Source: JAZDEY01 sp043808325 [NCBI: Candidatus Eiseniibacteriota bacterium] (lineage in GTDB: Bacteria > Arandabacterota > Arandabacteria > Arandabacterales). Taken from it: DNA of 64,000 nucleotides. The translations under genes and the position numbers were made by a program. Below, piece by piece: positions 61,660 through 64,000 of the stretch. Positions within the stretch are counted from its first letter, which is position 1, and the number at the start of each line of letters is the position of its first letter. Where the stretch lies: contig JAZDEY010000044.1 of the NCBI GenBank assembly GCA_043808325.1, forward strand, positions 62,001 through 126,000. Reading direction: 5' to 3'. The notes beneath the pieces are model-generated. The model saw only the letters and a list, made by a program, of their open reading frames with translations, did no database searches and was not told where the DNA came from.

Positions 61660-64000
<2,341 letters not shown>

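Overview
This 64-kb window is GC-rich, gene-dense bacterial chromosome. I see about 50 protein-coding genes, 49 of them on the + strand, and no rRNA, tRNA, insertion sequence, prophage or CRISPR array. Omp85, TonB-dependent receptor, secretin and type IV pilus genes show a two-membrane cell. A gingipain-type C25 peptidase next to a PorV-like barrel, and C-terminal FlgD / T9SS-type-A-like sorting domains, point to the Fibrobacterota-Chlorobiota-Bacteroidota (FCB) side of the tree, most likely one of its uncultured candidate phyla. The pilus gene order, however, resembles that of Myxococcota. The phylum is an inference; I cannot place it by alignment. TTG starts are common (8 of 50).

Layout. 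(1) 1-7.9 kb, housekeeping: a truncated SurA/PpiD-type chaperone on the - strand, then an M23 peptidase, DNA polymerase III alpha, a YjbH-like outer-membrane protein and AccA. (2) 7.9-24.5 kb: a promoter, a short leader with an intrinsic terminator, a Trm112-like protein, a membrane protein, and a long co-directional cell-surface cluster: C25 peptidase, PorV-like barrel, M6 peptidase with sorting domain, two tandem DUF5683-like proteins, an NHL propeller, a 1,099-residue outer-membrane protein with SprA-like segments, and an Omp85 protein. (3) 24.5-32.4 kb: a strong promoter, thiC, hutU, hutI, a fused ftcD, a TPR protein and a PHP phosphoesterase. (4) 32.4-35.3 kb: a cobalamin riboswitch over an ECF S-component and a BtuB-like receptor. 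(5) 35.3-39.0 kb: CvpA, phosphomannomutase, mannose-1-phosphate guanylyltransferase and a ComEA-like protein. (6) 39.0-59.5 kb: a type IV pilus locus, pilB-T-C-S-R-A, then an ABC transporter, TPR and PAS genes, then pilM-N-O-P-Q, a giant Ig-repeat lipoprotein and a barrel protein. (7) 59.5-64 kb: rsmD, coaD, pta, glcD and the first part of obg.

The two most interesting systems are the surface/secretion cluster of region 2 and the pilus regulon of region 6. In region 6 I find three close matches to sigma-54 (-24/-12) promoters, before pilB, pilA and pilM, with the likely activator pair PilS/PilR encoded between them. Each promoter has TTGCA-rich elements 85-160 bp upstream that could be PilR enhancer sites. 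PilR itself has two unusual motif variants: GSFTGA instead of GAFTGA, and Lys-Gln instead of Lys-Pro in the receiver.
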